Assembly: GCA_025331445.1 (NCBI GenBank)
Contig: JAIWNE010000133.1
Coordinates: forward strand, 24,420 to 88,419
DNA: 64,000 nt
Reading direction: 5' to 3'
Source: Blakeslea trispora
Lineage: Eukaryota; Mucoromycota; Mucoromycetes; Mucorales; Choanephoraceae
A program made the position numbers and the translations under genes. The first letter of the stretch is position 1. Each line of letters starts with the position of its first letter. The notes under the pieces were generated by a model, which ran no database searches, had not been told where the DNA came from, and worked only from the letters and a program-made list of their open reading frames with translations. Shown here in pieces: positions 1 to 11,238 of this stretch.

Positions 1-868
1 TTGCTGGTATCTCGGTTGGATTCCGTACAGGTACCGAAAACACTATTCTAGATAGTGTAGAGGCATTAGTGAAAGAAGAGGCCGCTTTAAATTTTGTCAT
101 TCAACATGGATCAGGTATGCGTGTTTCTATTGTTATTTTGAGAATAGACATACATACGATAAACTAACAACTTTTTTCTTTATATAACACGATCAAGATC
201 TTACTGTCTCTCAACAGATAGCCAAGATACGTCATCTGTTGACATCCAACATGGATAAAGATACCAAGACCAATGTGTTTGCTCGAGCTGCTCAAGGTCA
301 GATTCCTATTGTTGTCCAAGTGGATGATAAAGATGAAATCGCTTCTTTACTGATGTTGAAGCAAACGATCCAGACACAATATCACCGGGATCTTCAGTTG
401 GTCATCTTGGGTGGATCCGAATCCTATTTAGTGGCCGATCATCTCAGCCGATTGAATGTACCTGTCATCCTGATGCCTGCTCGTTGTTTCCCATCCACCT
501 GGCAATCCCGTCTCTGTCTGGCAGGTCCCCCCGTGACACCTTGGACTGCCTTGGATGTCTTGATCCAACATGGTGTTCGTGTCGGTTTAGGTAGTACAGA
601 TCCTGACAATGGCGATGCTCGTAACTTGATCTGGGAAGCAGGTTGGAATTTGGCTCATAATACACAACTTACACCCTCTCAAGCAGTAGGCCTTGTGACT
701 TGGAATATGGCCGATATCCTTCATCTTCCAGACATTGGTCAATTAAGACAGGGTGGTAAAGCTGAATTTGTAGCTTATAACGAGAATCCATTCCAATTTG
801 GCACTCAAGTCTTGATGGTTCATGGTGGAGGTCGCTTAGGCCCCACTTGTTTTCCTCAACAATCTTGA
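1..868 (+). CDS. Amidohydrolase-family protein, C-terminal part (5' end outside window)
   Basis: The reading frame is already open at base 1, so only the C-terminal part of the gene is present. Exons are 1-114 and 198-868; the 83-bp intron starts gtatgc and ends caag, and the phase-1 junction restores one frame across it. The end of the protein holds the pattern of imidazolonepropionase or dipeptidase-like metal-dependent hydrolases: a segment around GVRVGLGSTDPDNGD followed by aromatic and helical residues, then A-V-x-L-V-T-W-N-x-A, which resembles the stretch after the last metal-ligand Asp in the amidohydrolase barrel. The C-terminus ends in a loop and strand typical of the composite beta domain. 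The N-terminal metal-binding His-x-His would lie upstream of the window, so activity cannot be judged. The substrate is unknown. The family assignment is fairly secure and the exact enzyme is not. Confidence 0.72.
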
Positions 869-941
869 GCTTATTTTTTTTTTACGTAGCAAGAAAAAAT
901 AAACGGAGATTTGAAGCGTGTCACAAAAGAAAAAGATATTG

Positions 942-975
<34 letters not shown>

Positions 976-1145
976 CTACCAACTAAACAATTCAAGGAAA
1001 GAAGAAGAAAAAAAAAGAGAAAAAAGGGGGAACTGTGTGTGTATATATTCAACAAGACAAAAAAAAAAGGCTACTTTCTCTCTCTCTTTCTTTTTTCCCT
1101 TATAACAACGTCTGTTTATTTGCGTTTTCTTTTTTTTTTTAACCT

Positions 1146-2183
1146 ATGCCACCAAAAAGTAAAAAAAAGCCGGTAGCGAATGACGACCATCGCAAGATAA
1201 CCACCTATTTTAAGCCTATACCCAAGGAAGCCACCAAACGTAAACTAGAAACAAACGAAAACAGCGAAGTTCATGAAGAAGGCTATAAACGAACACCTTC
1301 ACCACCCAACACCAAGTCGGAAACAAAGAAGCCCGGACTCTCTTTGAAATCATATAAACCAGTCTTGAGAGACATCAACCCTGCTCAACTATTAAATCAA
1401 GAGACACAAACACGCCCCATTCGACCTACCTTTGCAGTCTTATCGGATGCAGATATCGAACGAGGACTAGAAAAGGCTAGCACGCCACCTATCTCTGTCT
1501 ATACGGATGATACACCGCCTCTCTCTGTCTATCGTGACAGTCAAGAAGACGAGACGCGTAAAGAGGATGATAAAGATGTATTGAATACACAATTCATTCC
1601 TGATTCAGCAGAGAGTCGGTGGACAACGGAAGAAACGGGATCACCTGTTTGTGTGTTTGAAGATGATTCCTTTGAGGTCTCTGCTAGTCAGATTCAAGAG
1701 AAGGTCGACTATGAAAAGTACGGACGACGAAAAACAAAGATTGACGAAAACGCCACGGACGATAAAGAACAAAAGGAAGAAGATGATGATGAAGAAGAAG
1801 AGGATAGTAATTTTGAGGATAGTGGGCTCTTTACCAAGACAGCCGATACTACCATTCAATTTCGACCTGCTCAAGTTGAATCTGATTCTGACGCTGAAAA
1901 CGACTTGTTCTTTTCTTCTCCATTTCAATCGGTTGCAGGTGGCTCTACTTTCTTTGATGATGAAAAGGATGGGACTTATGTTGATGATTTCTCAATTGGT
2001 ACTGATTATTTGAGTGCTGAAGCTGAATTCTCTATTGGTGAAGAACAACCGACACTTTCGCCTGATGCAGTGGAATGTGTGAATGAAGTGCATGTACCTT
2101 ATCCAAATCCTCGAGGAAAAGATATATTGGAAAAACTCGATTTGACAAAGTCATCATCTACAGAAGACGATTTGCCTACTTAA
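1146..2183 (+). CDS. Acidic, disordered nuclear-type protein with N-terminal PIP-box-like motif
   Basis: A single-exon frame of 345 residues starts at the first ATG after a long T-rich leader (poly-T at about 950-974 and 1130-1140). The protein is lysine-rich at the N-terminus (PPKSKKK) and strongly acidic from about residue 200 to 225. It has no recognisable folded domain. Residues about 17-25 read R-K-I-T-T-Y-F-K-P, which resembles a PCNA-interacting peptide with the hydrophobic residue and double aromatic in place but without the usual Gln. Two short repeats of the form T-P-P-[IL]-S-V-Y occur near residues 112-128. A PCNA-binding, replication- or repair-linked role is inference only. I do not recognise an orthologue. 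Low-complexity composition argues for a regulatory or scaffold protein. Confidence is for this being a real coding gene. Confidence 0.7.
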   Translation: MPPKSKKKPVANDDHRKITTYFKPIPKEATKRKLETNENSEVHEEGYKRTPSPPNTKSETKKPGLSLKSYKPVLRDINPAQLLNQETQTRPIRPTFAVLSDADIERGLEKASTPPISVYTDDTPPLSVYRDSQEDETRKEDDKDVLNTQFIPDSAESRWTTEETGSPVCVFEDDSFEVSASQIQEKVDYEKYGRRKTKIDENATDDKEQKEEDDDEEEEDSNFEDSGLFTKTADTTIQFRPAQVESDSDAENDLFFSSPFQSVAGGSTFFDDEKDGTYVDDFSIGTDYLSAEAEFSIGEEQPTLSPDAVECVNEVHVPYPNPRGKDILEKLDLTKSSSTEDDLPT

Positions 2184-4024
2184 CTTATTATTATTCATCA
2201 TACCCCCCCCCTACCTTTCTTGTTTATTATTAAAAGCTTCAAATTGCATCAAGATCTTTCTTTTTCTATAATGAGGCCAATAAGAGACAACTTTTCATGC
2301 TTATGTAAACCATGAACAGACTATTGGGATAAAAAGTTGAAACCAATTGAAACAATAAATAAACCAATTGAAGCACAGTTTGGAGCAAAAAAAAAATAAA
2401 AAGCTTAATGCAAGTGTTGATGTTCCAAGTCATTTATGTTGCTTTGTTCATTTTGTGAATCTACATAGAACTATGTCACTTTGACCAACATGTCTCTTTT
2501 TTTTTGACTGCTTATTATCTAGTATACTAGCTCGGCAAAGCAGTCTGGTAAGTACACTTTTTTTTTAGGTCTCCTTGAAGAACAAGATGTCAATTGCAGA
2601 CATTGGCTAAGCAAAAAAAAAAAAAGTCTTGATTCAATGCCTTTCATTGGATTCAGGAATAGAAACCAAGGGTGGAAGTTTCAACGGATGGTGATTTGCT
2701 TCAACAAGTCTTGTTTATAGCAGTTGTATAAATGAAATTGCCAAAAATGACACAACAGCCTTTAAAAAGAAAATCAAAGCAAAGGTTGGTATTCTTGACA
2801 ACAACAAAAAGAATAGGCACATTTCCAAGTAGAATACTTTTTCTTGCAATAATCTAAAAAGACAGAGACAGAGAAAGAGCACATCAAAATAACATCAATC
2901 CATTTGTGATTACAGAATCTTGTTATTTTGTCTAAAAAGGCAATTGTCTTATTGTATCCTTTTTTTTTTTTTTTTGCAAAACAATACACTAAGATCTATT
3001 GGGACTAAAATTCAGCAAAGTAAAAAAAAAGAAGAAGGGGTTCAGCGCACTCTAGAACCACACTATGATATTTGAACCAATATTTCAATGATTCTATCTG
3101 CGTGATTTGTACGCGTATTGCTTTTGGATAAAATCATTAGAAAGAACACGATCAAACCATCAAGCTTATCCAGTTGTCTTTTTTTTCCATCAGGGTAAAT
3201 TTACTTTTCAGAAAGTTAGTGTGTCACCTGTTCAACCTTTTAAGAAATAACTTGCCATGGTACGATTGACGATATAAATGCTAAAATCTGATTGGATGGT
3301 TTTCTTGACACAAGAAATAGAATAAATCGAATGGTATTGAAAAAGCGTATTAAAAAAACAAGTTTGCTATCATTTCACTTGTTGAATTTCCAACATCAAT
3401 CACTTTTCTAGGATTCCAAAGAGAAAGAGAATTATTGGGCTGATTGGAGGTTAATGCAACTAGGGTTATTATTAGCCCTTTAAAAGAAACCTTTATTGTT
3501 GATCTGCTTTTATCTTTGGACCAATCAAATTATCAGAAATCCTCTAGAAAAAAGAAATAACATGCTCGTGTAATCTATCTTATAAATGCAAGACTACATA
3601 TCAGATAAATCATATAGGGCTTAACTAACTCAATACAAGCAAACTGAACTTATGGCTTACAAAGAGAAATAGAGAGTGTAATAGAATAACTACTATTACC
3701 AATGGTTTATACGCATAACATCATAGAGTCTATAAAGAGTTGTGTATGCTACAAACAAATCATTTTAGTAGACCAAAGTGGGACTAGGATAAATTCCGAA
3801 AAGTTTAGAGAATTTTAAGCCTCATTATTTCAATGTCCTACAGACAATTTGATTGGTAGAGACGTAAAAAGAAGGAGGGGGGGATTGGATCGAGAGCAAA
3901 AGCAGTACCACGTGGCTATCGTTCGTCGCGTGGAATTCAAAGTACGACTATTCAGGTATAAAAAAGAAACAGAAAAAAATGTTTTTATTATTATTATTAT
4001 TTCCATTTATTCACTATTACAAAT
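2184..4024. other. Gene-free AT-rich interval
   Basis: This 1.8-kb stretch has no frame with coding character, no tRNA-like A and B boxes, and many short poly-A/poly-T tracts. The last 150 bases contain a G-run (about 3876-3885) and a T-rich leader in front of the small gene at 4025, and probably act as its promoter. I see nothing else in it. Confidence 0.6.
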
Positions 4025-4285
4025 ATGTCTGATTTTCCTGAAGTTTTCGTACATCCCACCTGTGCTTATATTCGCTCTATTCAAGATGGTGATATTATCT
4101 TTGAAGGCAATTCTGAATTCCTTTCAACTGCTTCCATTAATGAATGGCTTCAAAAGAGTCCTCGCGCCAAAGCAACAATCACTATGTTTGACGACACTAG
4201 TATCGAAGTTCCCATGTATACCCTTCGCCGTAGAAATGCTATTGTAGCCGATCTTCCAGATGCTCCCTTGTTCTATAGCAAGTAG
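4025..4285 (+). CDS. Small hypothetical protein (86 residues)
   Basis: The frame begins at an ATG (MSDFPEVFVHP) after an AT-rich leader with many ATT repeats and stops at TAG, giving 86 residues with no intron. The composition is that of a folded small protein: regularly spaced hydrophobics, an amphipathic segment (INEWLQKSPRAKATITMF) and a basic patch YTLRRR near residue 67. There is no signal peptide and no membrane segment. It stands alone between two gene-free intervals, so neighbours give no hint. I do not recognise the family. The codon pattern and the absence of low-complexity residues make it more credible than the surrounding chance frames. Confidence 0.62.
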   Translation: MSDFPEVFVHPTCAYIRSIQDGDIIFEGNSEFLSTASINEWLQKSPRAKATITMFDDTSIEVPMYTLRRRNAIVADLPDAPLFYSK

Positions 4286-5940
4286 AAAACAGCTGTAAAA
4301 ATCAAACAACTATTTCCCCCTTTACTTTGTGTATAAGCTTTCCCCCTCTCTTCTCTTTTGTATATTTTCCACCTGTATCTGTAATTTCTTCTTCTTCTTT
4401 AGACAATTCCCATTCTCTCAAAAACAAAAAAAAAATGCCCATATATTTATAACTATATCCTTTATATCAAATATTCTATATCCTCTCTCTTTTTTTATTA
4501 GTAAATAAACAACTATTCTTACACTTATCTTGACATATATTTTGTACACAGAGTTCCAGAACGAGTAATTCAATAAAGATCAGCAACTTTAAAATCTCAA
4601 CTAAGCGAATGGGAAAATTAGGCAGACCTTAAAATCAGCTGATGGGAAGGGGGGGAAATATAAGCTTTTGTTATTTGTTACTCAACAGAAGGTCCTAAGC
4701 TATTGAACGTTCAGCCCTAAAAGAAAATGACACTAGGATTCAAATGAGCATAGTATGTTATTCATCAATAAATTAAGAATTTCATAAAGAGGGAAGGAAG
4801 GGCATATAAAATACACTTGGCTTCTAATCTATTCTCGCATCATTTTATGCATGATTATATGCCTCCCCTTAAAGAAGTGTTTTGGTAGTACGAAAAGGAA
4901 AGCGCCATCTGCAAGAAGAAACATCACTTTTAGCGATATCACTGTCTATGGTTCGTCTTTTGTGTTCATTCGATGAAGACTCTCACAAGGCTAATAAAGT
5001 CCAAATCCTGTGATGCTAAAGTTTGACTTGTTTATGCAGAGTTTCTTGGGATATCAACAATCAAAATTACCTTCATTGTTTGTTAGATTGCACTGTATGC
5101 GTCATTTCTGTTTTTTATTTGTTTGTTTTTGATTTGACAAGAAATCACCCAGAGACTTGTAACTTTTCTTTTTTTTCAACTTTCTTGTCTTCAGTGTCAA
5201 TGCTCCCCCCTTCTGAACAACAAGCAGTTGAATAAAGCAAAAGAATTTATCTGTAAAAAAGTGACTTTCTCTGTTTACTTTTGATGTGATCAAGTTAGAA
5301 TTGAATTGAGTAACACTCTATAGTAAAATAACAACAATTATTCTACTATGATGTCAGTAAAGTACACAGCAAAATTGATGTATTACACATATTCTTAAAA
5401 GAGACTCCTTACTGTCTCACAATTAAAAAAAAAAGAAAGGGCTTGAAGAGATACACCAAAAGATGAGCAAGAGAGTATGATACACACAAGTCTAACAAAC
5501 TACTATTTCACTCTTCTTTTTTTAAAGCTCTAAAGCAAATAAAAGTCTTGTTGTAAAAGTGCCCTTTTACAGCCCTGAAATACAATAAAAGGCTTCTGTC
5601 TCTTTTAAACATCGAGACATCAAGCAAAAAAAAAAAAAAGCTCTACAAAGTATAATAAATCATGATGATTTTGTTTGAGGTGGTATTTACTATCTGCGCA
5701 TACAAGGTTTCTTGTAATTCCAAAAACTAAAAGTGACAACAGGTGTAGAGCTTTCCTCTTGCACTATCTTCAACAGAATGAAGGATAGAGGCTTATTTTT
5801 TTTTTAAAAAAAGAAAGACCTTGAAAGAACCAAGAAAGGCTATTGGCTGCAACATCTGGTCATTGGTAAGATAATATTGATGGAGAATCCTTCTCTCCTC
5901 TTTTTGTCAGATTCAGGCACAAGCAAGATATTTTCAGGAA
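4286..5940. other. Gene-free AT-rich interval
   Basis: I see no supported gene in this 1.65-kb stretch. It holds a short CT-rich 3' region after the small gene, many homopolymer runs (for example poly-A at about 5625-5638 and a T/A run near 5795-5810) and isolated chance frames only. The N-terminal part of the transposase relic that begins near 5950 may extend into its right end, but no helix-turn-helix could be read there. Confidence 0.5.
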
Positions 5941-5949
5941 TTTGATGAA

Positions 5950-6680
5950 TGTAGAGCAATATCATCATCAGGTATCTTTACTCAGAAAGGCTTTTCATTC
6001 ATTCTTTGGCAGCTCACAGACTAAGTTTGACTGATAGATACAAGACACAAAGGTTGAATTGGGCATGCCATTGTGTCCTCTGGTCATACAAGTCCACATT
6101 TCCAAGTTGAAAACAAGAATTGTACTTTTCAGGTGGGTACACAAGAAGAAAGAAAGATATCAGAACAGAAGCATTCTCCAAAACCATCAAGTTCAGCAAA
6201 TGAGATCTGTCATGGTTTGACAACATATTCTTGGGCAGGCAATTTCGGAGCCTGTTAGTCGTCGTGAATGGTATGAACAGCGAGAAAGTAGATGGGAAAC
6301 ATTGTCAGTCAGCTTTGATCTTATAGTATCATCATTTGATGATGATAAAGATTGACACGAACTTTGATTCTTCAAGAAAAAACAGCACTACCTGCCATAT
6401 AGGTGCTTATGAAATTAGCAGGCTTTGTACTACTGGCCAGCCCAAAGTTCTGATCTGAACCCCCTATTATCATTATGATCAAGCATATGTGGTAGGATCT
6501 AGTGAAGCGTATTGGAGTCCAGAGATATACTATTGTCATTAAAGAAAATCAAGGTACCTATTAGGCAGGAAATGGCAATAGATCAAGCTTGATTTTGCTG
6601 TCATTTGGGTCAAAAGTATGACAGTAAGATGTCAAGCTGTGATAGCTGTCAAAAGGGCGGACAGACCAAGTGTTGAGTGG
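5950..6680 (+). pseudogene. Decayed Tc1/mariner-type transposase
   Basis: Reading the three forward frames together gives the ordered landmarks of a Tc1/mariner transposase, broken by stops and frameshifts. Near 6045-6085 there is R-L-N-W-A-x-x-H-x-x-L-W, matching the usual R-L-x-W-A-x-x-H-x-x-W before the first catalytic Asp. Near 6375-6405 there is Q-E-N-S-x-x-C-H, the remnant of Q-x-D-N-A-P-x-H, in which the catalytic Asp is already lost. At 6434-6463 there is W-P-A-Q-S-S-D-L-N-P, the hallmark that precedes the third acidic residue. Near 6486-6520 there is H-M-W-x-x-L-x-K-R-I, and at about 6630-6680 R-C-Q-A-V-I and K-G-G-Q-T-K-C followed by a stop, the family's typical C-terminus. At least three frame changes and several stops make it inactive. 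Terminal repeats were not located with confidence. Confidence 0.85.
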
Positions 6681-9022
6681 CTTATCTTTCTTACTTGTTC
6701 TCTGCAATAAGTAGATTTCATGCAAGATGATGTAACATTTTACTCATAATAGTTCAATCATCATTGAGTTGTGACAACGAAATTTGGCGTAGCTAAAAAT
6801 CATATTTTGGCGTTTTCTGACTTTGAAACTGAGCCCATGCTTTAAAACCCATTTCAATTTCCTGATTTCTCTCTTTTCTCTCTTTAGACTGACTACATGG
6901 AAGGAGGTAAGGTGGACTTCTGGAAGTGTTGGCCAGTATAATCTCTTTTTTTGCATGGTGGTGTCGATTTCTGGCAACGGAGGTGCGCCAGGTTTATTCT
7001 TGGAGGGGCTTTAGGTCGTTGGTAAGTTATAATGCCCTCGATCGAGTCTCGTCTAGTTTCTGCTCAACACAGAAGCTAAATTTACTGGAAAATCCCCCTT
7101 CTCTTTTAGTTTCTTGGGGAGGTGCTTCAGGCTAGGCACTTGAAAGTAAAAAAGAATGCCGACTTCGGTTGATCTATTCTTAATAAACGTACTACTTCTG
7201 CTACATGCCAAAACAGCTTGAACCATCTCTCCCCCTCTTTACGCTAACTCTCTTTTTTTTTTCTATCTTTTTCTTTTAGGCAAAACTTTTTTTTAGGCTT
7301 TTTTTTTTTTTTTTTTAAATAAAGATCTTTTTGAAAAATATATCATGTCTTGTTATTTTATCAGTTTCTCTCTCTCTAAACAAGTAAAAAATAAATAAAT
7401 ACGCGAAAGCAAGTTTGAATAAAAAATGCCATCTATCTTGATATTTGATGAAGAGATAGCCAGTTGCTCCTAAAAAGAATAGCAGAATAGTTGTGTCACC
7501 TTCATTTAAGAGGAGTCAAGCTGTGGTTTTATCGGCATGAATTATAGCTGTTTCAGTATAATTTACCAGAGCAAAGGTTAGCTTCTTTAATACCTTTTGG
7601 GTCATTTCCTCCAAGCACTCATACAAGCTTGCTCAGCTTCGATAAAATCAAAAAAAGAATTACTTCAGTCTCAAGCCAATGAGATGCCCTTTATTTTAGA
7701 AGTAGCCAATAAAAAGCTCCGTTATGTGTGAATTGTCATGATTGATCCTTGAACCTGTTTGTTCTAAAGACCAACAGTAGTTTCTAGAGGGGCTGAAACT
7801 AATCGTTCTAGTGGCTTATTTTAGCTTGTTAAAAAAATGCACGGATATCAATTCACTTGGCAAATTTAAAACATCATTTTCTGCACAAGGACTTTATTGT
7901 ATCCAACTACAATTTTCAGAATAACCAAGAATGATAATAAACTCAGGCTTCCAATCACTTGTACACGTATTAATCAACACAAGTCGTGTTCAGCTTAATT
8001 GACTTATCTGTCAAGATGAGTTTAAACAAGATTAAAGAGTGAGTTTTATTCAGTGCAGAATGAGATGGTGAATATAAATTGAGCTTGGTGACACAAAGTA
8101 GAATTGTGCCTTAAATGAATGTCTTGATTTATCTAGCTTATGATACATCAACTAGGATGAATGGGATATCTTGATTGAAAAAGATAGCGGTGGCCAGATC
8201 TTATTCCGTACCTCAAATAAAGTGGAGATATACTGTCAACTATATTGGAGAGATCTTGAATAAGATTTATTCTTGCCATGATGAGTATTTCAAGATGTTT
8301 GTCAGAAGTGTTTTATAACTATTCACTTTGCTTTGTTGACTATCAGATCAGTTTAGGCTATGTGATAACGATAAACCAGCCCTTTTGTGGTCATGTCTTG
8401 GAATTATCCTATGATTGATTTAGTCTTTTCTAGATTGAAATCTATAAAATCATTGCTGGTTTTATCTTGATCTTATAAGGCTTATTTAGCGATATTACTA
8501 TCTACATAAAACTTGTTAGATGGCTATTTCAAGTGTTGATGAGGGAGAATCGCAGATGTTGATCCAACTATGCTTTAAAAGAGCAACATACGTCGAATGT
8601 CTAGCATTAGATATCTTTTTTTTATATATATATATAGGGGGAGGTCATTTACGACCCCCGCAGTGGTTTATTGGTTATAGAATCTGGGTATTTGAAATGA
8701 TTCTTTCTGTCCTACAGTGTTTTTGGCTTATATAATTTCGCTTAAAGTCCAGTGGACTAGATAGCTAGGCTATGAACAATATTTTTACAGAGTGATGAAC
8801 TAAATTACATTGGGAATGATTATTCTACAGAAGGGGAACGGACAAACATTAGATATCTTTAATTTTTATCACACTTACTTAATGTTCAATCACAGCTTTA
8901 AAGAAACACTCAAAACATCTGCCCTCAACTTTGATTTAAGTGACTGCTTTCGTGGCTTATATTTAAAACTTTTTCTATTCACCTTCAGGTTTTTTTTGTT
9001 TTTGTTTTTCAATTGATTCATC
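6681..9022. other. Gene-poor interval with a GC-richer island and a partial tRNA-like stretch
   Basis: No gene is supported here. About 6880-7180 is less AT-rich than its surroundings and contains a G-rich run (near 6990-7015) and a frame of about 69 codons with ordinary residues, but no recognisable protein or structural RNA was found. At about 8636-8660 a G5 stretch faces a C5 stretch across a short loop. It is followed by TGGTTTATTGGTTATAGAAT, which resembles a tRNA A box and D loop, but no matching B box follows. Poly-T and poly-A runs are frequent (for example 7289-7316). The last 100 bases are T-rich and lead into the gene at 9023. Confidence 0.45.
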
Positions 9023-9643
9023 ATGAAATATAACAGAAAAGAACATAACATAAAGCTTGATAACATTGTTGTTAAGCTCACAAACTTGCAAAAGAGCAAG
9101 TCCTCATTAAAGTATGCTTTGAAAGTATCCAAAGCATTGAAAAAAATGTCGATCGGTAAGGAAAACAACCTTGATAGGACCTATTTATTAATTTATTTTC
9201 TAGACGATCGACTTGAATTTATTTCTTTGCTCGTCGATGAGAACGAGGAAGTTGAAACTGGTGAAGTGGTGTCATCAGTAGCTGACGTCAAGGCTACTGA
9301 AGACGCCATGGAATTGGAAGCCGAAGAAGAGCCGGTTGAGATTACCGGCATTTTGTCTGAAGCATGTGCTCATGGTAAGATTTAAAACTTATAATATCCT
9401 GATCTAATGTTTATTTTAGCATATACTTTCTACAAAACCAATGTCAGTGAGATGCGCAAGGCGATTGCGGATCGCAACCGCTGCACGGCCCAGTACAAGG
9501 ATGTGTGGGCCAAAGTGCGTGAAAAGGCTAATGTCTTGGAAGACGAGTTCAAGCCATTTGCTGAAGCGTATCTAAACGCGGCGGCGCAAGATGTTGAATC
9601 TCAATTTTCTGTAAACAAGAAATCCAAAATGGATTTGCAATAA
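9023..9643 (+). CDS. Hypothetical protein with two very short introns
   Basis: Three exons, 9023-9155, 9204-9374 and 9420-9643, are joined by introns of 48 and 45 bp with clean gtaag...tag borders. The phase-1 junctions give about 175 residues. The N-terminal 45 residues are basic (MKYNRKEHNIKL and K/L-rich), the middle (about 48-90) is acidic, and the C-terminal half is a probable amphipathic helix or coiled coil with many Lys, Glu and Ala residues. No enzyme motif, signal peptide or membrane segment is visible and I do not recognise the family. The codon composition of exon 3, which is GC-richer than the flanks, supports a real gene. The start could lie further upstream if another exon exists, but the preceding 100 bases are T-rich and look untranslated. 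Confidence 0.62.
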
Positions 9644-11238
9644 AGCACTTTTCGCTTTGTGAATAACTTGATGTTAAATGAATGAAGAAAGTATCAATTT
9701 TTTTTTTGGTTGCATCATGATTAGAGACATTAAATGAGATTTTGAAAGACAATTCATGGAAAGAAAAAGTGTTCAAGCTGTTACTTTTAAGTGAAAAAAA
9801 GAAAGAAAGAAAATAGGTGGAAAAGTGGGTAAAAGACATCTAAGCGGGACTTCCGTTAGATTGTAACGGGAAATAACTACATTATTCGTGCAAAATGATT
9901 GGAAAATGGGAGTGAATGACAAATGACCGACTTTCTCGATCCAATATGCTTGCAATGAACCTGTCTTGATTCTCTTCTCTACCATTTTATTCCACTGCTT
10001 AAGCTACCCTAACCAACACTATCAGCTCCTATATGAAGTACTCAATTACCAAGCTATTTCATTGTGCCATTTGACCATCCATTAGAGTCATGGTCATGCA
10101 TAATAGTTGCCCAACACTTGAACGCTTGTTGCTTTATAATTTTTATTTCCATTCTCTTGTTTGCACACATACTTATTTCTAATGCATTTATTCTCTAATC
10201 TGCTATTTGCATGTCTTGAGTATCTATTTTTCTGGTAACGCTTGTCATTTAGCATTATCTTCTGCTTTTGTCGTCTACTCAAAGGCCCTTTACTGCTGCT
10301 GTCCTTTGATCCGCCTTACTTGTGTATACCACTGCTCGTCTCATGTCGCCATCACTTCTCTCTCTATCTCTCTTTCCTTTTGGATCAAGTTGCTTTCCTT
10401 TACGATATCTTTCTACTTGAATCAGGCTCCTAAATTGCTGTCTTTGAACTCTCAAAGGTGTGTAGGGCTGTACCTATGATCCCATATCATTCAGATACCA
10501 TTCTAGATACAGAAAACAGAAGTCTAGGTTATAAATAATGCTAAAGAAGTGCCTATAAATGGCATTAATTCGTTTTAAACTAATGAAAATGAACCTATCT
10601 AATTTGCAAATTAAGCCCAATGGATGAACAGTGTATAAAAAGCAAAGAAGCTTGATTCACTCATATTAAAAAATACAGCCAATTGAAAGGCATAATGAAT
10701 GAAAATAAAGAAGTATTACTTATCTAGAGCTGCTTATTCATCTGGGCTGCCTGTCAAATACACTAAAGCATTGTATCTTAATCAGACGGCGATATGTGTT
10801 GATGGTGTTTGTAATTACAAACTTTTTTTTTCTGTATATACAAATGAAAAAAGTGGTTGCCGATACAAAAATAAGAGTCTTTGTAAAGTCCAAAATACAA
10901 ACACCCAATCTATTTGCACTTGCAAATAAATCTGTTTTTATCTGCAAATACCTTGCGCCGCCATAATACGGATCTGTTTTCTTTTAGATCCGTGTACAAT
11001 CTGCCTCTGACAAGTAAACAGTAATATATTTGGATTCAGATAAACGCTGTATTTACACTCGAATACCTCTTCCTCTCTCACACACAAGTCGATAGAGTGT
11101 TTCTTCACAAACAAAATCAATTCAACATAAAAGACTTTTGTATAAACTCAGCTGCCAGATCATATTCACTTTTGCAGCAAGCCCATGAACATAACGTCTT
11201 TTCTTTTATTTTAAATCAAGCATCAATCAGCCTTATTG
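9644..11238. other. Gene-free interval
   Basis: This 1.6-kb stretch between the hypothetical gene and the end of UBC9 has no supported gene. Frames at 10207-10479 and 10699-10929 have no coding character. A perfect 8-bp stem (acggatct...agatccgt) lies near 10970-10996, and copies of a TTGCAAATA-like word sit nearby (about 10917-10950). These are too short to classify. Confidence 0.5.
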
